Shown here in pieces: positions 42,410 to 54,261 of a DNA stretch of 64,000 nucleotides. Made by a program: the position numbers and the translations under genes. The notes beneath the pieces were generated by a model that was not told where the DNA came from, ran no database searches, and saw nothing but the letters and a program-made list of their open reading frames with translations. The stretch lies in contig NZ_JBLTXA010000008.1 of assembly GCF_048066175.1 (NCBI RefSeq), positions 1 to 64,000 on the forward strand, in the 5' to 3' direction. Numbering within the stretch: the first letter of the stretch is position 1; each line of letters opens with the position of its first letter. This DNA comes from Niveispirillum fermenti (GTDB lineage: Bacteria > Pseudomonadota > Alphaproteobacteria > Azospirillales > Azospirillaceae).

Positions 42410-42491
42410 CCCGGCCTGTCGCCGGGGTGATGCCCCCTCCCGGCATGTCGCCGGGGTGATGCCCCCTCCCGGCATGTCGCCGGGGTGATGC
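42410..42491. repeat. Nearly three tandem 29-bp units
   Basis: Units start at 42410, 42439 and 42468 with the core CCCGGCATGTCGCCGGGGTG. Each contains CCCGGC and GCCGGG and can fold. They follow hslO and may act as a terminator or REP-like array. Confidence 0.8.
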
Positions 42492-42530
42492 CAGCGTCAC
42501 CGGCACATCGTCACCGGCATATTGCGTCAG

Positions 42531-42797
42531 TCAGCAGGTGCCCGCCACCTTGCGCCGCGCGAGATCGCCCATTTCCGGGGGGGCCGCCCGCATCAGCCGC
42601 TTGCGCCGGGCACGGGCTGCGTCGTCGGCGGCCAGAACGGCCAGCGCCAGGAACTCGGCAAGATCCTCCATCTGTCCCCGCTTCGCTTCCTGGACCAGGC
42701 TTTCCAGGCAGCGGCGGATGGCCAATGCCGTTTCCGGTCCGCCTTCCTCTGCGGCCGCCAGGGTGGAACTGTCGAAATCTTCCGTTAAACAGCTCAT
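42531..42797 (-). CDS. Small helical protein of unknown function
   Basis: The 88-aa product is mostly alpha-helical, with E-T-A-L-A-I-R-R-C-L-E-S-L-V-Q-E-A and a run of alanines, then a basic end finishing in Cys. ATG 42797 is chosen because it is preceded by TTGGGATC; the frame extends to 42863. No family was recognised. Confidence 0.6.
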   Translation of the reverse strand: MSCLTEDFDSSTLAAAEEGGPETALAIRRCLESLVQEAKRGQMEDLAEFLALAVLAADDAARARRKRLMRAAPPEMGDLARRKVAGTC

Positions 42798-43341
42798 GAT
42801 CCCAAGCCCCCACAAGCAATTATCGGCATATGCCGCATCATTTGATCTTGTTAGGGATGACATTAGACCGTTTCCGGAGGGAAAGGGATATGTAAACGTA
42901 TTAATATTTTGAATTAATAAATATACACCACCTTAGGCAGTACATATGCTGGTTCAACTGGCTGTAAGATGTCTTTCACAACTATTGGCGTTGGATGATT
43001 ATTTAAAGTGCGCGATAAAAGGGCATTGCCTTCCCGCAACGCCGGTCCATCGGAAGGGTAGGGAGGTGCTTACCCCTTCCGGACAGGGCGAATCGAAAGG
43101 ATACGTGCGCACGGAAAGGCAGCCCTGCCGTAAACTGTGAACTTGGGATGAAGGCAGGACAGTTGCGCATGGTCGCGGGCCTGCCTATATCTGCTGTGCG
43201 TCGGCATGGAAGGTCTTCCGGTGCCGGCTGGGTTCCCCGGCCAGGGATGGCCGGACCCGGCAGTCAGAACCATTGGGGACCATATCGCGGTGCCGGAGGG
43301 CATTTGGGCCGCGGGCGGTCTGCCGGAAAAGAGAGGTCGTC
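42798..43341. other. Long dnaK leader region with an AT-rich patch
   Basis: This 544-base stretch carries no supported gene. Bases about 42890-43015 are strikingly AT-rich (TAAACGTATTAATATTTTG), unlike anything else nearby. A hairpin lies at about 43052-43080. A heat-shock-type promoter candidate lies at 43162-43193. Confidence 0.65.
43162..43193 (+). promoter_or_regulatory. Candidate sigma32 (RpoH) promoter of dnaK
   Basis: GTTG (43162-43165), 18 bases, then CCTATATCTG (43184-43193) matches the alphaproteobacterial heat-shock form CTTG-N17/18-CYTATNTNNG with one mismatch. It lies about 150 bases before dnaK. Confidence 0.6.
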
Positions 43342-45264
<1,923 letters not shown>

Positions 45265-45312
45265 TGACCTGACCCCCGACGGGGGCGGGACCGCCGGTCC
45301 GGAACATGTGCG

Positions 45313-45339
45313 GGCCCGCCCGGTTTCCCCGGGCGGGCC
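45313..45339 (+). terminator. Strong hairpin between dnaK and dnaJ
   Basis: An 11-bp GC stem (45313-45323 with 45329-45339) and a 5-base loop are followed by TGTTG. With no proper T-tract it may act as an attenuator or RNA-processing site that sets the dnaK:dnaJ ratio. Confidence 0.6.
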
Positions 45340-45448
45340 TGTTGCATGGCAGGCACCGGCGTGGAATTGTGAGGATTGGCTTCAGGTCCGGGGGCTGCGC
45401 CTGTGACAGGGCGGCCGGATCGGATGCGAGAAGGAACAGAGGCCACCC

Positions 45449-46591
45449 ATGTCCAAGCGCGACTATTACGAAGTTCTCGGCGTTGCCAAGTCCGCCAACG
45501 CCGATGAGCTGAAGAAGGCGTACCGCAAGCTGGCCATGCAGTACCACCCGGACCGCAACCAGGGTGACAAGACGGCCGAGCAGAAGTTCAAGGAAATCAA
45601 CGAAGCCTATGATTGCCTGAAGGACGAGCAGAAGCGCGCCGCCTATGACCGGTTCGGCCATGCCGCGTTCGAGGGCGGTGGCGGCGGGCGGCCCGGTGCG
45701 GGGCCCGGCGGCTTCGATTTCGGCGGCGGCTTTGCCGACATCTTCGACGAGATGTTCGGGGAGTTCATGGGCCGTGGCGGCCGTGGCGGCCAGACCAACA
45801 ACCGCGGCGCGGACTTGCGCTATAACCTGGAAATCAGCCTGGAGGACGCCTTCAAGGGCTCCGCCACGCAGGTGCGCGTGCCGACCAGCGTCATGTGCGA
45901 TCCCTGCGGCGGGTCCGGGGCGGAGACGGGCAGCAGCCCCACCACCTGCGGCACCTGCAACGGGGCGGGCAAGGTACGGGCCCAGCAGGGCTTCTTCACC
46001 ATCGAGCGTTCCTGCCCCACCTGCGGCGGGGCCGGCCGGGTGATCAAGGACCCCTGCCGCCATTGCGGCGGCCAGGGCCGCGTGCGCAAGGAGAAGACCC
46101 TGCAGGTCACGATCCCGGCCGGCGTGGAGGATGGCACCCGCATCCGCCTGGCCGGGGAGGGAGAGGCGGGGCTGCGTGGCGGCACGCCGGGCGATCTCTA
46201 TATCTTCCTGTCGATCAGCCCGCACCGGTTCTTCCAGCGCGATGGCGCCAACCTGCATTGCCGCGTGCCCATCCCCATGACGACGGCGGCCCTGGGCGGC
46301 ACGATCGAGGTACCGACCATCGATGGCAGCCGCGCCAAGGTGAACGTGCCCGGCGGCACGCAGACGGGCCATCAGTTCCGCCTGAAATCCAAGGGCATGA
46401 GCGTTCTGCGCAGCCCGGCGCGGGGGGACATGTACATCAATGTGATGGTCGAGACGCCCGTGAACCTGACCAAGCGCCAGCAGGAATTGCTGCGGGAGTT
46501 TGAGAAGGAAGCCGCCGAGAAGGGCCACAATCCCGAGTCGGAGGGGTTCTTCGCCAAGGTCAAGGAACTCTGGGCCGACCTGAAGGATTGA
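45449..46591 (+). CDS. dnaJ: Chaperone protein DnaJ (Hsp40)
   Basis: The 380-aa co-chaperone stimulates DnaK. It has the J domain with H-P-D in Q-Y-H-P-D-R-N, a Gly/Phe-rich linker, four C-x2-C-x-G-x-G zinc-binding repeats (C-D-P-C-G-G-S-G through C-R-H-C-G-G-Q-G), and the two C-terminal beta domains. GAAGGAACAGAGG lies upstream. Confidence 0.97.
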   Translation: MSKRDYYEVLGVAKSANADELKKAYRKLAMQYHPDRNQGDKTAEQKFKEINEAYDCLKDEQKRAAYDRFGHAAFEGGGGGRPGAGPGGFDFGGGFADIFDEMFGEFMGRGGRGGQTNNRGADLRYNLEISLEDAFKGSATQVRVPTSVMCDPCGGSGAETGSSPTTCGTCNGAGKVRAQQGFFTIERSCPTCGGAGRVIKDPCRHCGGQGRVRKEKTLQVTIPAGVEDGTRIRLAGEGEAGLRGGTPGDLYIFLSISPHRFFQRDGANLHCRVPIPMTTAALGGTIEVPTIDGSRAKVNVPGGTQTGHQFRLKSKGMSVLRSPARGDMYINVMVETPVNLTKRQQELLREFEKEAAEKGHNPESEGFFAKVKELWADLKD

Positions 46592-46624
46592 GGGCGGGGA
46601 GCTTCCTTCCTCCAATCATCAACC

Positions 46625-46705
46625 GTCACCCCGGTGAAGGCCGGGGTCCAGTTTGCCAGGCACCATGCTTCACGATACTGGACCCCGGGCCTTCGCCGGG
46701 GTGAC
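46625..46705. repeat. REP-like long inverted repeat
   Basis: The left arm (46625-46652, beginning GTCACCCCGG) and right arm (46677-46705, ending CCGGGGTGAC) are almost fully complementary around a 24-base loop. The GTCACCCCGG...GGTCCAG form resembles intergenic palindromes widespread in alphaproteobacterial genomes. Confidence 0.8.
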
Positions 46706-46760
46706 GGTCTCAAGGGCTGAAACGGTGCATTTCCATCGCACCGGAGCCTGAGCGACCCCC

Positions 46761-48320
46761 ATGAACTTTGCCCGCGCCATCGCCACCGTCGGCGGCATCA
46801 CCATGGTCAGCCGCGTGCTGGGCTTCGTGCGCGACATGCTGATGGCCCGCTATCTGGGCACGGGCATGGCGGCCGATGCGTTCTTCGTCGCCTTCCGCCT
46901 GCCCAACCTGTTCCGGTCCTTGTTTGCTGAGGGCGCCTTCACGGCCGCCTTCCTGCCCCTGTTCAGCGGCACGCTGGAAAAGGAGGGGCAGGACAGCGCG
47001 CGCGGCCTGGCGGAGGAGGCATTGGCCATCATGGTCATTGTCTTGATGGTTTTCTCAATCATCATGGCGATTTCCATGCCCTGGGTCGTGGCCGTACTGG
47101 CCACGGGCTTTACCGATGATCCGGCACAATTCCGGCTTGCCATCTCTCTTTCCTATATCACTTTTCCCTATCTGGCGCTGATTTCTCTGACGGCGCTTCT
47201 TGGATCAATACTCAATGCCGTCGGGCGGTTCGGGCCTTTCGCGGCGGCGCCAGTGCTGCTGAACGTCATCCAGATTTCCGGCCTGCTGCTGTCGCGGCCG
47301 CTGGGGGTGGAGGCGCACTGGATGCTGGCCTATGGCGTGCCTGTGGCCGGTCTGGCCCAGCTTGCCTGGATGATCCTGGCCTGCCGGCGGGCCGGCATGG
47401 GGCTGGCGCTGCGCCGGCCGCGCCTGACGCCGCGGGTGAAGCGGCTGTTCGCCCTGCTGGCGCCGGGCATTCTGGGGGCCGGCGTCTATCAGTTCAACCT
47501 GCTGATCGGCACGAACCTGGCCTCCTGGCTGCCGACCGGTGCCGTATCCTACCTGCAATATGCCGACCGGCTGAACCAGTTGCCCATGTCGGTGATCGGC
47601 GTTGCCGTGGGCACGGCCCTGCTGCCGCTCCTGTCCCGGCAGATGGCGGCGGGGGACCATGATGGTGCGAAGGCCAGCCTGTCGCGCGGGCTGGAATTCG
47701 CCGGCCTGCTGGGCCTGCCGGCCACCGTGGCCCTGCTGGCCATTCCCGGGCCGCTGATCCATGTGCTGTTCGAGGGCGGGGCCTTCACGGCCGAGGCGAC
47801 GGCGGCCACGGCGGCGGCCCTGCAGGCCTATGCCATCGGCATTCCGGCCTTCATCACGGCCAAGATCCTGTCTTCCGCCTATTTCGCGCGCCAGGACACG
47901 AAGGGGCCCGTGCGTATCGCCATCGTCGTCCTGCTGGGCAATATCGCCGTCTCGCTGGCCCTGATCGGGCCGCTGGGCCATGTGGGGCTGGCGCTGGCAC
48001 CGGGCCTGACGGCTTGGCTGAACGTGGCGCTGTTGGCCATCGGTCTGCGTCGGCGGGGGTTGCTGGCGCTGGATGCGCGGCTGACCGCGCGGCTGTGGCG
48101 CATGGGCGTGGCGGCCGCCGGGCTGGCGGTGGCGGGCTGGGGCCTGGCCCGCCTGCTGCATCCGTGGCTTTATGACGGGCAGGGGCTGGTCAAGGTGGCG
48201 GCCCTGGCGCTCATCGTCACGGGCGCGTCGGTCACCTATTTCGCGCTGTGCTTCCTGCTGGGGGCGGCGCGCCCGGCAGAGATCAGGGGGCTGCTGCGGC
48301 GGGGTGGCGCAAAACCCTGA
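46761..48320 (+). CDS. murJ: Lipid II flippase MurJ (MviN)
   Basis: The 519-aa MOP-superfamily membrane protein flips the peptidoglycan precursor lipid II. The start motif G-G-I-T-M-V-S-R-V-L-G-F-V-R-D and A-D-A-F-F-V-A-F-R-L-P-N-L-F-R are diagnostic, and about 14 hydrophobic helices follow. Around 47030-47215 the codon use is visibly less GC-rich than in the flanks. It stands between dnaJ and trpS on the same strand. Confidence 0.96.
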   Translation: MNFARAIATVGGITMVSRVLGFVRDMLMARYLGTGMAADAFFVAFRLPNLFRSLFAEGAFTAAFLPLFSGTLEKEGQDSARGLAEEALAIMVIVLMVFSIIMAISMPWVVAVLATGFTDDPAQFRLAISLSYITFPYLALISLTALLGSILNAVGRFGPFAAAPVLLNVIQISGLLLSRPLGVEAHWMLAYGVPVAGLAQLAWMILACRRAGMGLALRRPRLTPRVKRLFALLAPGILGAGVYQFNLLIGTNLASWLPTGAVSYLQYADRLNQLPMSVIGVAVGTALLPLLSRQMAAGDHDGAKASLSRGLEFAGLLGLPATVALLAIPGPLIHVLFEGGAFTAEATAATAAALQAYAIGIPAFITAKILSSAYFARQDTKGPVRIAIVVLLGNIAVSLALIGPLGHVGLALAPGLTAWLNVALLAIGLRRRGLLALDARLTARLWRMGVAAAGLAVAGWGLARLLHPWLYDGQGLVKVAALALIVTGASVTYFALCFLLGAARPAEIRGLLRRGGAKP

Positions 48321-48483
48321 CATCGGAAATCCTGACATCGGGATGATGGCGGACCGGCCGGCGGGTCGCGGTCACCAGGACTGCGCAGCCATCCACCTCC
48401 CGCCGCTTGACCGGGCATCGGCTGGCACGCGATACAGGCTCCCCGGCATTTCGCCTTCCACAAGCGAGCATTCGAGAATAGCG

Positions 48484-49485
<1,002 letters not shown>

Positions 49486-49510
49486 ACAAGGCCTCCCATC
49501 GGGCCGAAGA

Positions 49511-49549
49511 AGGCGCGGGTTCCCACCCCGGGACCCGCGCCTTTCTTTT
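49511..49549 (+). terminator. Rho-independent terminator after trpS
   Basis: A GC stem of about 13 bp (AGGCGCGGG... with ...CCCGCGCCT, one bulged T) is followed by TTTCTTTT. It lies between converging trpS and fxsA. Confidence 0.9.
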
Positions 49550-49554
49550 GCGCG

Positions 49555-50094
49555 TCAGGTGGGGGAACCGGGGGGACGCCACTTGCTGTCGGGTGGGGGC
49601 AGCTCACCGGCCCTGTCGCCGATGACGGGGGCGCCATCCACCGGGGCGCCATCGCCGCCTTCCGGCCGGGAGACATCCTGGAAATCGCCGTCGATGATGG
49701 TGGTGCGGCCGGGGGCGGGGCGGGGCCGGACGGGGGCGCCGTTCACCTCCATGAAGATGGTCATGCGCGACAGAAGCGCCCGCCGCACCCCCGGAATGAA
49801 CAGGATCAGGGCCAGAAGGTCGGTGAAGAAGCCGGGGATCACCAGCAGGATGCCGGCAAAGGCGAAGCACAGCCCGTCGAACATCTCCCGCATGGGCGCC
49901 ACCTCGCCCGTCTGCAGGCCGATCTGGGCCCGGCGCACGCCTTCCAGCCCCTGGCGCTGGATCAGCAGCACCCCGACAATGCCCGACAGCACGACGAGCA
50001 GCACCGTGCTCACCGCGCCCACCTGGGACCCGACCCAGGCGAAACCGGCAATCTCGATCAGGGGCAACAGGAGTAATGGCACCAGGAAACGCAT
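49555..50094 (-). CDS. fxsA: FxsA-family membrane protein
   Basis: The 179-aa protein has the FxsA pattern: an N-terminal helix (P-L-L-L-L-P-L-I-E-I), then G-A-V-S-T-V-L-L-V, a charged loop with R-R-A-Q, and two late helices with L-L-V-I-P-G-F-F-T-D. The family was named for suppressing exclusion of phage T7 by F plasmid; its normal role is unclear. It converges on trpS. Confidence 0.9.
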   Translation of the reverse strand: MRFLVPLLLLPLIEIAGFAWVGSQVGAVSTVLLVVLSGIVGVLLIQRQGLEGVRRAQIGLQTGEVAPMREMFDGLCFAFAGILLVIPGFFTDLLALILFIPGVRRALLSRMTIFMEVNGAPVRPRPAPGRTTIIDGDFQDVSRPEGGDGAPVDGAPVIGDRAGELPPPDSKWRPPGSPT

Positions 50095-50243
50095 GGCTGT
50101 CCTTGCTCTTTACGGATTGAGGGCCTATCTAACGAACAGGCTTCGTTAATGGTAGCGCCCGGACGGACGGATGGCGAGGACCGCCTGACTGTCAGATGGG
50201 GATCGCACCGGGCCGTGTGCAAGGGCAGATATTGGGTGATGCG

Positions 50244-50951
50244 ATGGGTGCCGTCTGGCTGGAAATTCTGATTTTCGGGATGGTCGCGGCGTTCTTCATT
50301 TATCGCCTGCGCAATGTCCTTGGCCGCCGCCATGGGGAGGAGCGGGAACGCCCCAATCCGTTCGCCCAGCGCAATGACAGCTCGTCGACGGGACCCACCG
50401 TCAATGGCCCGGACAGCGACAATGTCATTCCGCTGCCGCCGCGCAGCCGCGACGGGGCGGAGGGAGAGCCCCTGCCGGCCGATCCGTCGGGGCCCGTGTC
50501 GCTGGTCGATGGCCTGCGCCTGATCCGTGCGGCCGACCCGGATTTCAACGAGCGCACCTTCCTGCAGGGCGCGCGCGCGGCATTCGAAATGATCGTCAAC
50601 GCCTATGCCCAGGGTGATACACCGACGCTGCGGCCGCTGCTGGCCGATGATGTCTATGACCGGTTCGCCGGCGCCATCCGCGACCGTCAGGCCGCGGGGG
50701 AGACGCTGGAAAGCCGTATCCACAGCTTCGAGGCGGTCGACCTGTCGGCCGCCCGGATGGAAGGGCGCACGGCGCTGTGTACCGTCACCTTCACGACGCG
50801 CCAGACCCATGTCACCCGCGATGCGCAGGGCAATATCGTCGACGGGGACGAGAACCAGCCCGAGGAAGTGACGGATATCTGGACCTTCAGCCGCAATACC
50901 CGTTCCGGCGACCCGAACTGGCTGCTCAGCGAAACGCGCAGCGGCGGTTGA
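50244..50951 (+). CDS. Tim44/TimA-like membrane-anchored protein
   Basis: The 235-aa protein has an N-terminal membrane helix (W-L-E-I-L-I-F-G-M-V-A-A-F-F-I), a charged disordered linker, and a C-terminal Tim44-like domain (L-Q-G-A-R-A-A-F-E-M-I-V-N-A-Y through T-D-I-W-T-F-S-R-N). Bacterial Tim44-like proteins are thought to act at the inner membrane, but their role is not settled. ATG 50244 is preferred to 50196. It diverges from fxsA and is followed by a terminator hairpin. Confidence 0.85.
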   Translation: MGAVWLEILIFGMVAAFFIYRLRNVLGRRHGEERERPNPFAQRNDSSSTGPTVNGPDSDNVIPLPPRSRDGAEGEPLPADPSGPVSLVDGLRLIRAADPDFNERTFLQGARAAFEMIVNAYAQGDTPTLRPLLADDVYDRFAGAIRDRQAAGETLESRIHSFEAVDLSAARMEGRTALCTVTFTTRQTHVTRDAQGNIVDGDENQPEEVTDIWTFSRNTRSGDPNWLLSETRSGG

Positions 50952-50978
50952 CGGGGGCTGTCAGCGAACCGATCTTCC

Positions 50979-51006
50979 AGGGCGCCCCCTTGCGGGCGCC
51001 CTTTTC
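50979..51006 (+). terminator. Terminator between the Tim44-like gene and mltA
   Basis: A 9-bp stem AGGGCGCCC/GGGCGCCCT with a 6-base loop is followed by TTTTC. Confidence 0.75.
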
Positions 51007-51036
51007 ATTGTGCGCACCGACCACAGGCCGCCATCG

Positions 51037-52245
51037 ATGCATCGTTCCATCTCCCGTATCGCCGCCATCCTTGCCCTTGCCCTGCTGGCCGCCTGCGCCC
51101 AGCCGCCCCGCCTGCCGGCGGTTCCGGCACCGGAACCCGAAAAGCCGCCGGCCCGTCTGGTGCTGCATCCCGCCAGCTTCGCCGAACTGCCAGGCTGGAC
51201 GGCTGACCGGCAGGCGGATGCCCTGCCAGCCCTGCTGAAATCCTGCGAGCGGCTGGGAAGGCAGCCCGCGGATCGCGCGCTGGGACCCGACGGGGCCATG
51301 GGCCGGATCGGCGACTGGACGGCGCCCTGTGCCGCCCTGGCCCGGTTGCCGGCCGGTGATCATGCCGCTGCGCGCCAGGTGCTGGAAAGCCTGTTCCAGC
51401 CCTGGGCAGCCAGCGACAATGGTGCTGCCGAGGGACTGTTCACGGGCTATTACGAAAGCGCGCTGCGCGGTTCCTTCCGCCGCCAGGGCCGCTATCAGAC
51501 CCCGCTCTACAAGCGGCCGGGCGATCTTGTGATGGTCGACCTGGGCGAATTCCGGCCCAACCTGAAGGGGGAGCGTATCGCCGGCCGGGTCGTGAACGGG
51601 CAGTTGAAGCCCTTCGCCGACCGCAAGGCGATCGAGGGCGGGGCCCTGGCGGGCCGCAACCTGGAACTGCTCTATGTCGATGACCCGGTGGATGCCTTCT
51701 TTGTCCAGATACAGGGTTCGGGCCGCGTGACGCTGCCTGACGGCAGCCAGATCCGCATCGGTTATGACGGTCAGAACGGGCACCCTTATGTCGCCATCGG
51801 CCGCGAACTGGTGGCGCGCGGTGCGCTGACCCGCGAGGAAGTGTCCATGCAATCCATCCGCGCCTGGCTGGAGGCCCATCCGGGCGAGGCCAAGGCGCTG
51901 CTGGACACCAACCCGTCCTTCGTCTTCTTCCGCCAGTTGGAAGGGGAGGGGCCGGTGGGTGCGCAGGGCGTGGCCCTGACGCCGGGCCGGTCGCTGGCCG
52001 TGGACCGCAGCTTCATCGCCTATGGCGTGCCCGTCTGGCTGGAGGCACAGGACCCGCTGGCGGCCGACACCCGCATCCGCCGCCTGATGGTGGCACAGGA
52101 TACGGGCGGGGCCATCCGCGGCCCGGTGCGCGGCGATGTGTTCTGGGGCCACGGTCCGGAAGCCGAGCAGCGCGCCGGCCTCATGAAAAGCCAGGGCCGC
52201 TACTGGCTGCTGCTGCCCCGTGGCGTCACTCCGCCGCTGGGGTGA
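51037..52245 (+). CDS. mltA: Membrane-bound lytic murein transglycosylase A
   Basis: The 402-aa lipoprotein cleaves peptidoglycan to 1,6-anhydro products. A lipobox L-L-A-A-C follows a hydrophobic signal. The MltA barrel shows F-T-G-Y-Y-E-S and F-V-Q-I-Q-G-S-G-R, and the C-terminal 3D domain shows A-Q-D-T-G-G-A-I-R-G with the catalytic Asp region near D-V-F-W-G. ATG 51037 is used; GTG 51010 is possible. It may be co-transcribed with the Tim44-like gene if the intervening terminator leaks. Confidence 0.93.
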   Translation: MHRSISRIAAILALALLAACAQPPRLPAVPAPEPEKPPARLVLHPASFAELPGWTADRQADALPALLKSCERLGRQPADRALGPDGAMGRIGDWTAPCAALARLPAGDHAAARQVLESLFQPWAASDNGAAEGLFTGYYESALRGSFRRQGRYQTPLYKRPGDLVMVDLGEFRPNLKGERIAGRVVNGQLKPFADRKAIEGGALAGRNLELLYVDDPVDAFFVQIQGSGRVTLPDGSQIRIGYDGQNGHPYVAIGRELVARGALTREEVSMQSIRAWLEAHPGEAKALLDTNPSFVFFRQLEGEGPVGAQGVALTPGRSLAVDRSFIAYGVPVWLEAQDPLAADTRIRRLMVAQDTGGAIRGPVRGDVFWGHGPEAEQRAGLMKSQGRYWLLLPRGVTPPLG

Positions 52246-52285
52246 TGCGGCGGCCGCCGCTGCGCCCTTCGTGCGGCGTAGCCAA
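52246..52285 (-). repeat. Degenerate copy of the dispersed repeat (GC-rich part only)
   Basis: On the minus strand this reads TTGGCTACGCCGCACGA and then GC-rich sequence like the left half of the copies at 37751 and 55957. The terminal hairpin is missing. It abuts the mltA stop codon. Confidence 0.6.
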
Positions 52286-52442
52286 ACCATCGCACGGATC
52301 AGCTGAATCCGACATACAAGGGGCATCCATGATTGATGGTACACCCAAATGACCAGAGAATCCCCGAAATCTCTTGTTTAAGTATCTGAAAATAAAGGAA
52401 AATATGAGGTCTCTACCGGGATTCTCTGAGGGGAGCGGCATA

Positions 52443-53480
52443 TCAATCCCATGACAGGGGCGGCACTGTCGCCACCGGGATCGGGCCGATGAACAGCTTG
52501 CTTTCCTGCAGGCTGACGGGCACGGCCACGGCATGCCGCCCGTCGACGGTCCGCCGCGCCATCATGCCCAGGGCCGCCTTGACGGCGTCGCCCTGACCTG
52601 CTTCCAGGCTGCCGTTTCGAACCATCATGTCGACCAGGGCGTCGCTGCCCGACAGTTCGGCCGTGCCGGCCCCTTCGGGCTGCAGGGTGCGGTCCAGGGC
52701 CAGCGTGCCCTCCATCCGCATGTCGATCCCGCTCCACAACAGGCGCAGGGCCAGGATTTCAAGGGTTCCGCCCCCATCGCGCCAGGCCGCCAGTCCCGCC
52801 GCACCGGGCCCGGCGGGCAGGGGGCCGCGCGGTTCGAAGGACAGGGCGATCTGGTCGACCCGGCGGCCCAGCGGGGCCGGCACGGCGCCCGGCAGGTCCA
52901 GCCCCAGGATCAGCAGGCTGGTCCGGCCCTGCGGATCGGTCGGGCCGGCCGGTGCCCTCAAAGGGGCTGTCCAGGTGACGGTCGCGGCGGCCGCTGCCAG
53001 GGGACCCAGATCGCCGGCGGCGGCCGTGTGCGGCTGTTCCAGCATCAAGGTGGCGGACCGGATTTGCCCGCCGGTGCCCAGCATCAGTGCGCCCGTCAGG
53101 CCGGCGGCCTGACCCGCCACGGGCGCGTGGCGGGAAGACCCCGCCAGGTCCAGCCGCACCGGGCCCTTGCCGGCCAGTTTGATATCCGAAGGTGCCCAGG
53201 CCCAGGCCGTCAGTTCCAGCGGCCCGCTCTCCACCACGGTGCCGCTGGGCCATTGCGCCCGCATGCCCGCCAGCCGCACTGTCAGGTGCAGGGGGAAGCC
53301 CTCCACCACCGGGTCCCCCAGGGCCAGCACCACGCCCTGTCCGGCCAGCGCCTGTTCGGGGGCGGTGGCCAGCGCGGTGCGCAGCCGGCCGGCGGCCGTG
53401 GCCCAGAAGGCCGTATAGGCCAGCAGCAGCAGGATGGCCACTGACAGGGCCAGGAACAACGGGCGGTAACGGCGCAGCAT
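52443..53480 (-). CDS. DUF2125-family protein
   Basis: The 345-aa product has an N-terminal membrane helix (L-F-L-A-L-S-V-A-I-L-L-L-L-A-Y) and a long periplasmic domain. The domain has V-V-E-G-F-P-L-H-L-T-V-R-L and M-R-A-Q-W-P-S-G, the pattern of alphaproteobacterial DUF2125 proteins. The function is unknown. The start at 53480 places the helix at the N-terminus; the frame is open to 53606. It diverges from the ChaC-like gene. Confidence 0.85.
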   Translation of the reverse strand: MLRRYRPLFLALSVAILLLLAYTAFWATAAGRLRTALATAPEQALAGQGVVLALGDPVVEGFPLHLTVRLAGMRAQWPSGTVVESGPLELTAWAWAPSDIKLAGKGPVRLDLAGSSRHAPVAGQAAGLTGALMLGTGGQIRSATLMLEQPHTAAAGDLGPLAAAAATVTWTAPLRAPAGPTDPQGRTSLLILGLDLPGAVPAPLGRRVDQIALSFEPRGPLPAGPGAAGLAAWRDGGGTLEILALRLLWSGIDMRMEGTLALDRTLQPEGAGTAELSGSDALVDMMVRNGSLEAGQGDAVKAALGMMARRTVDGRHAVAVPVSLQESKLFIGPIPVATVPPLSWD

Positions 53481-53586
53481 GGCGGTGATTCCGTTGGCGA
53501 AAGGTTGATCGGCATCAAGGGCGGTTCCGCCCGCCGCCGGCTTGCGGTACCATTTTGCGATTGCGAGATGGAACCGGCAACCTGGA

Positions 53587-54138
53587 ATGAACGACACGGC
53601 CCCCATTCCCGATTTCGACCACCCGCCCGGTGCGGACCTGTGGGTCTTCGCCTATGGTTCCTTGATGTGGAATCCGGGCTTCGCCTTCGTGGAACAGCGT
53701 GAAGGGCTGCTGCGGGGCTGGCACCGGGGTTTCTGCATCTACAGCCACCAGCATCGCGGCACGCCCGAACGGCCGGGGGCCGTGCTGGGGCTGGACCGGG
53801 GCGGGTCCTGCCGGGGCCGCGTCTATCGCGTGGCGGGCGACGCGGTGCCGGGCGTGCTGGATTATCTGTGGCAGCGGGAAATGGCCTACAGCGTCTATAT
53901 CCCCCGCCGGCTGCGGGTCGGCACGCAAGGGGGCGATGTGCAGGCCCTGGCTTTCACGGCCAACCCACGGCACGAACAGTATTGCGGCCGGCTGGGCCTG
54001 GATGGCACGGCGGCGCTGATCCGCCAGGGGGTCGGCATGTCCGGCCGCAATATCGATTATCTGACCAGCCTGATCGATCATCTGGCGCAACTGGGCATCC
54101 GCGACCGGGGCCTGGGCGAACTGGCGGCCCGGGTGTGA
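53587..54138 (+). CDS. ChaC-like gamma-glutamylcyclotransferase
   Basis: The 183-aa enzyme is expected to release 5-oxoproline from gamma-glutamyl peptides such as glutathione. The family start V-F-A-Y-G-S-L-M-W-N-P-G-F is clear, and the general acid Glu lies in W-Q-R-E-M near the middle. G-R-N-I-D-Y-L near the C-terminus is also typical of ChaC proteins. Confidence 0.9.
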   Translation: MNDTAPIPDFDHPPGADLWVFAYGSLMWNPGFAFVEQREGLLRGWHRGFCIYSHQHRGTPERPGAVLGLDRGGSCRGRVYRVAGDAVPGVLDYLWQREMAYSVYIPRRLRVGTQGGDVQALAFTANPRHEQYCGRLGLDGTAALIRQGVGMSGRNIDYLTSLIDHLAQLGIRDRGLGELAARV

Positions 54139-54261
54139 TAATTTGTGTGATGCCTTGTGTGATAGCGGGCGTGATGCGGGATGACGTGGTTGACAAGCCG
54201 GGGTGCCGGATGTCACCCACGCATCCGGTGCTGAAATCCATATGGCGGAAGGCGTGAAGGA

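Noticed and set aside
43052..43080. Possible riboswitch or thermosensor hairpin in the dnaK leader
   Set aside because: The stem is imperfect, lies upstream of the predicted promoter, and matches no known RNA class that I can recognise.
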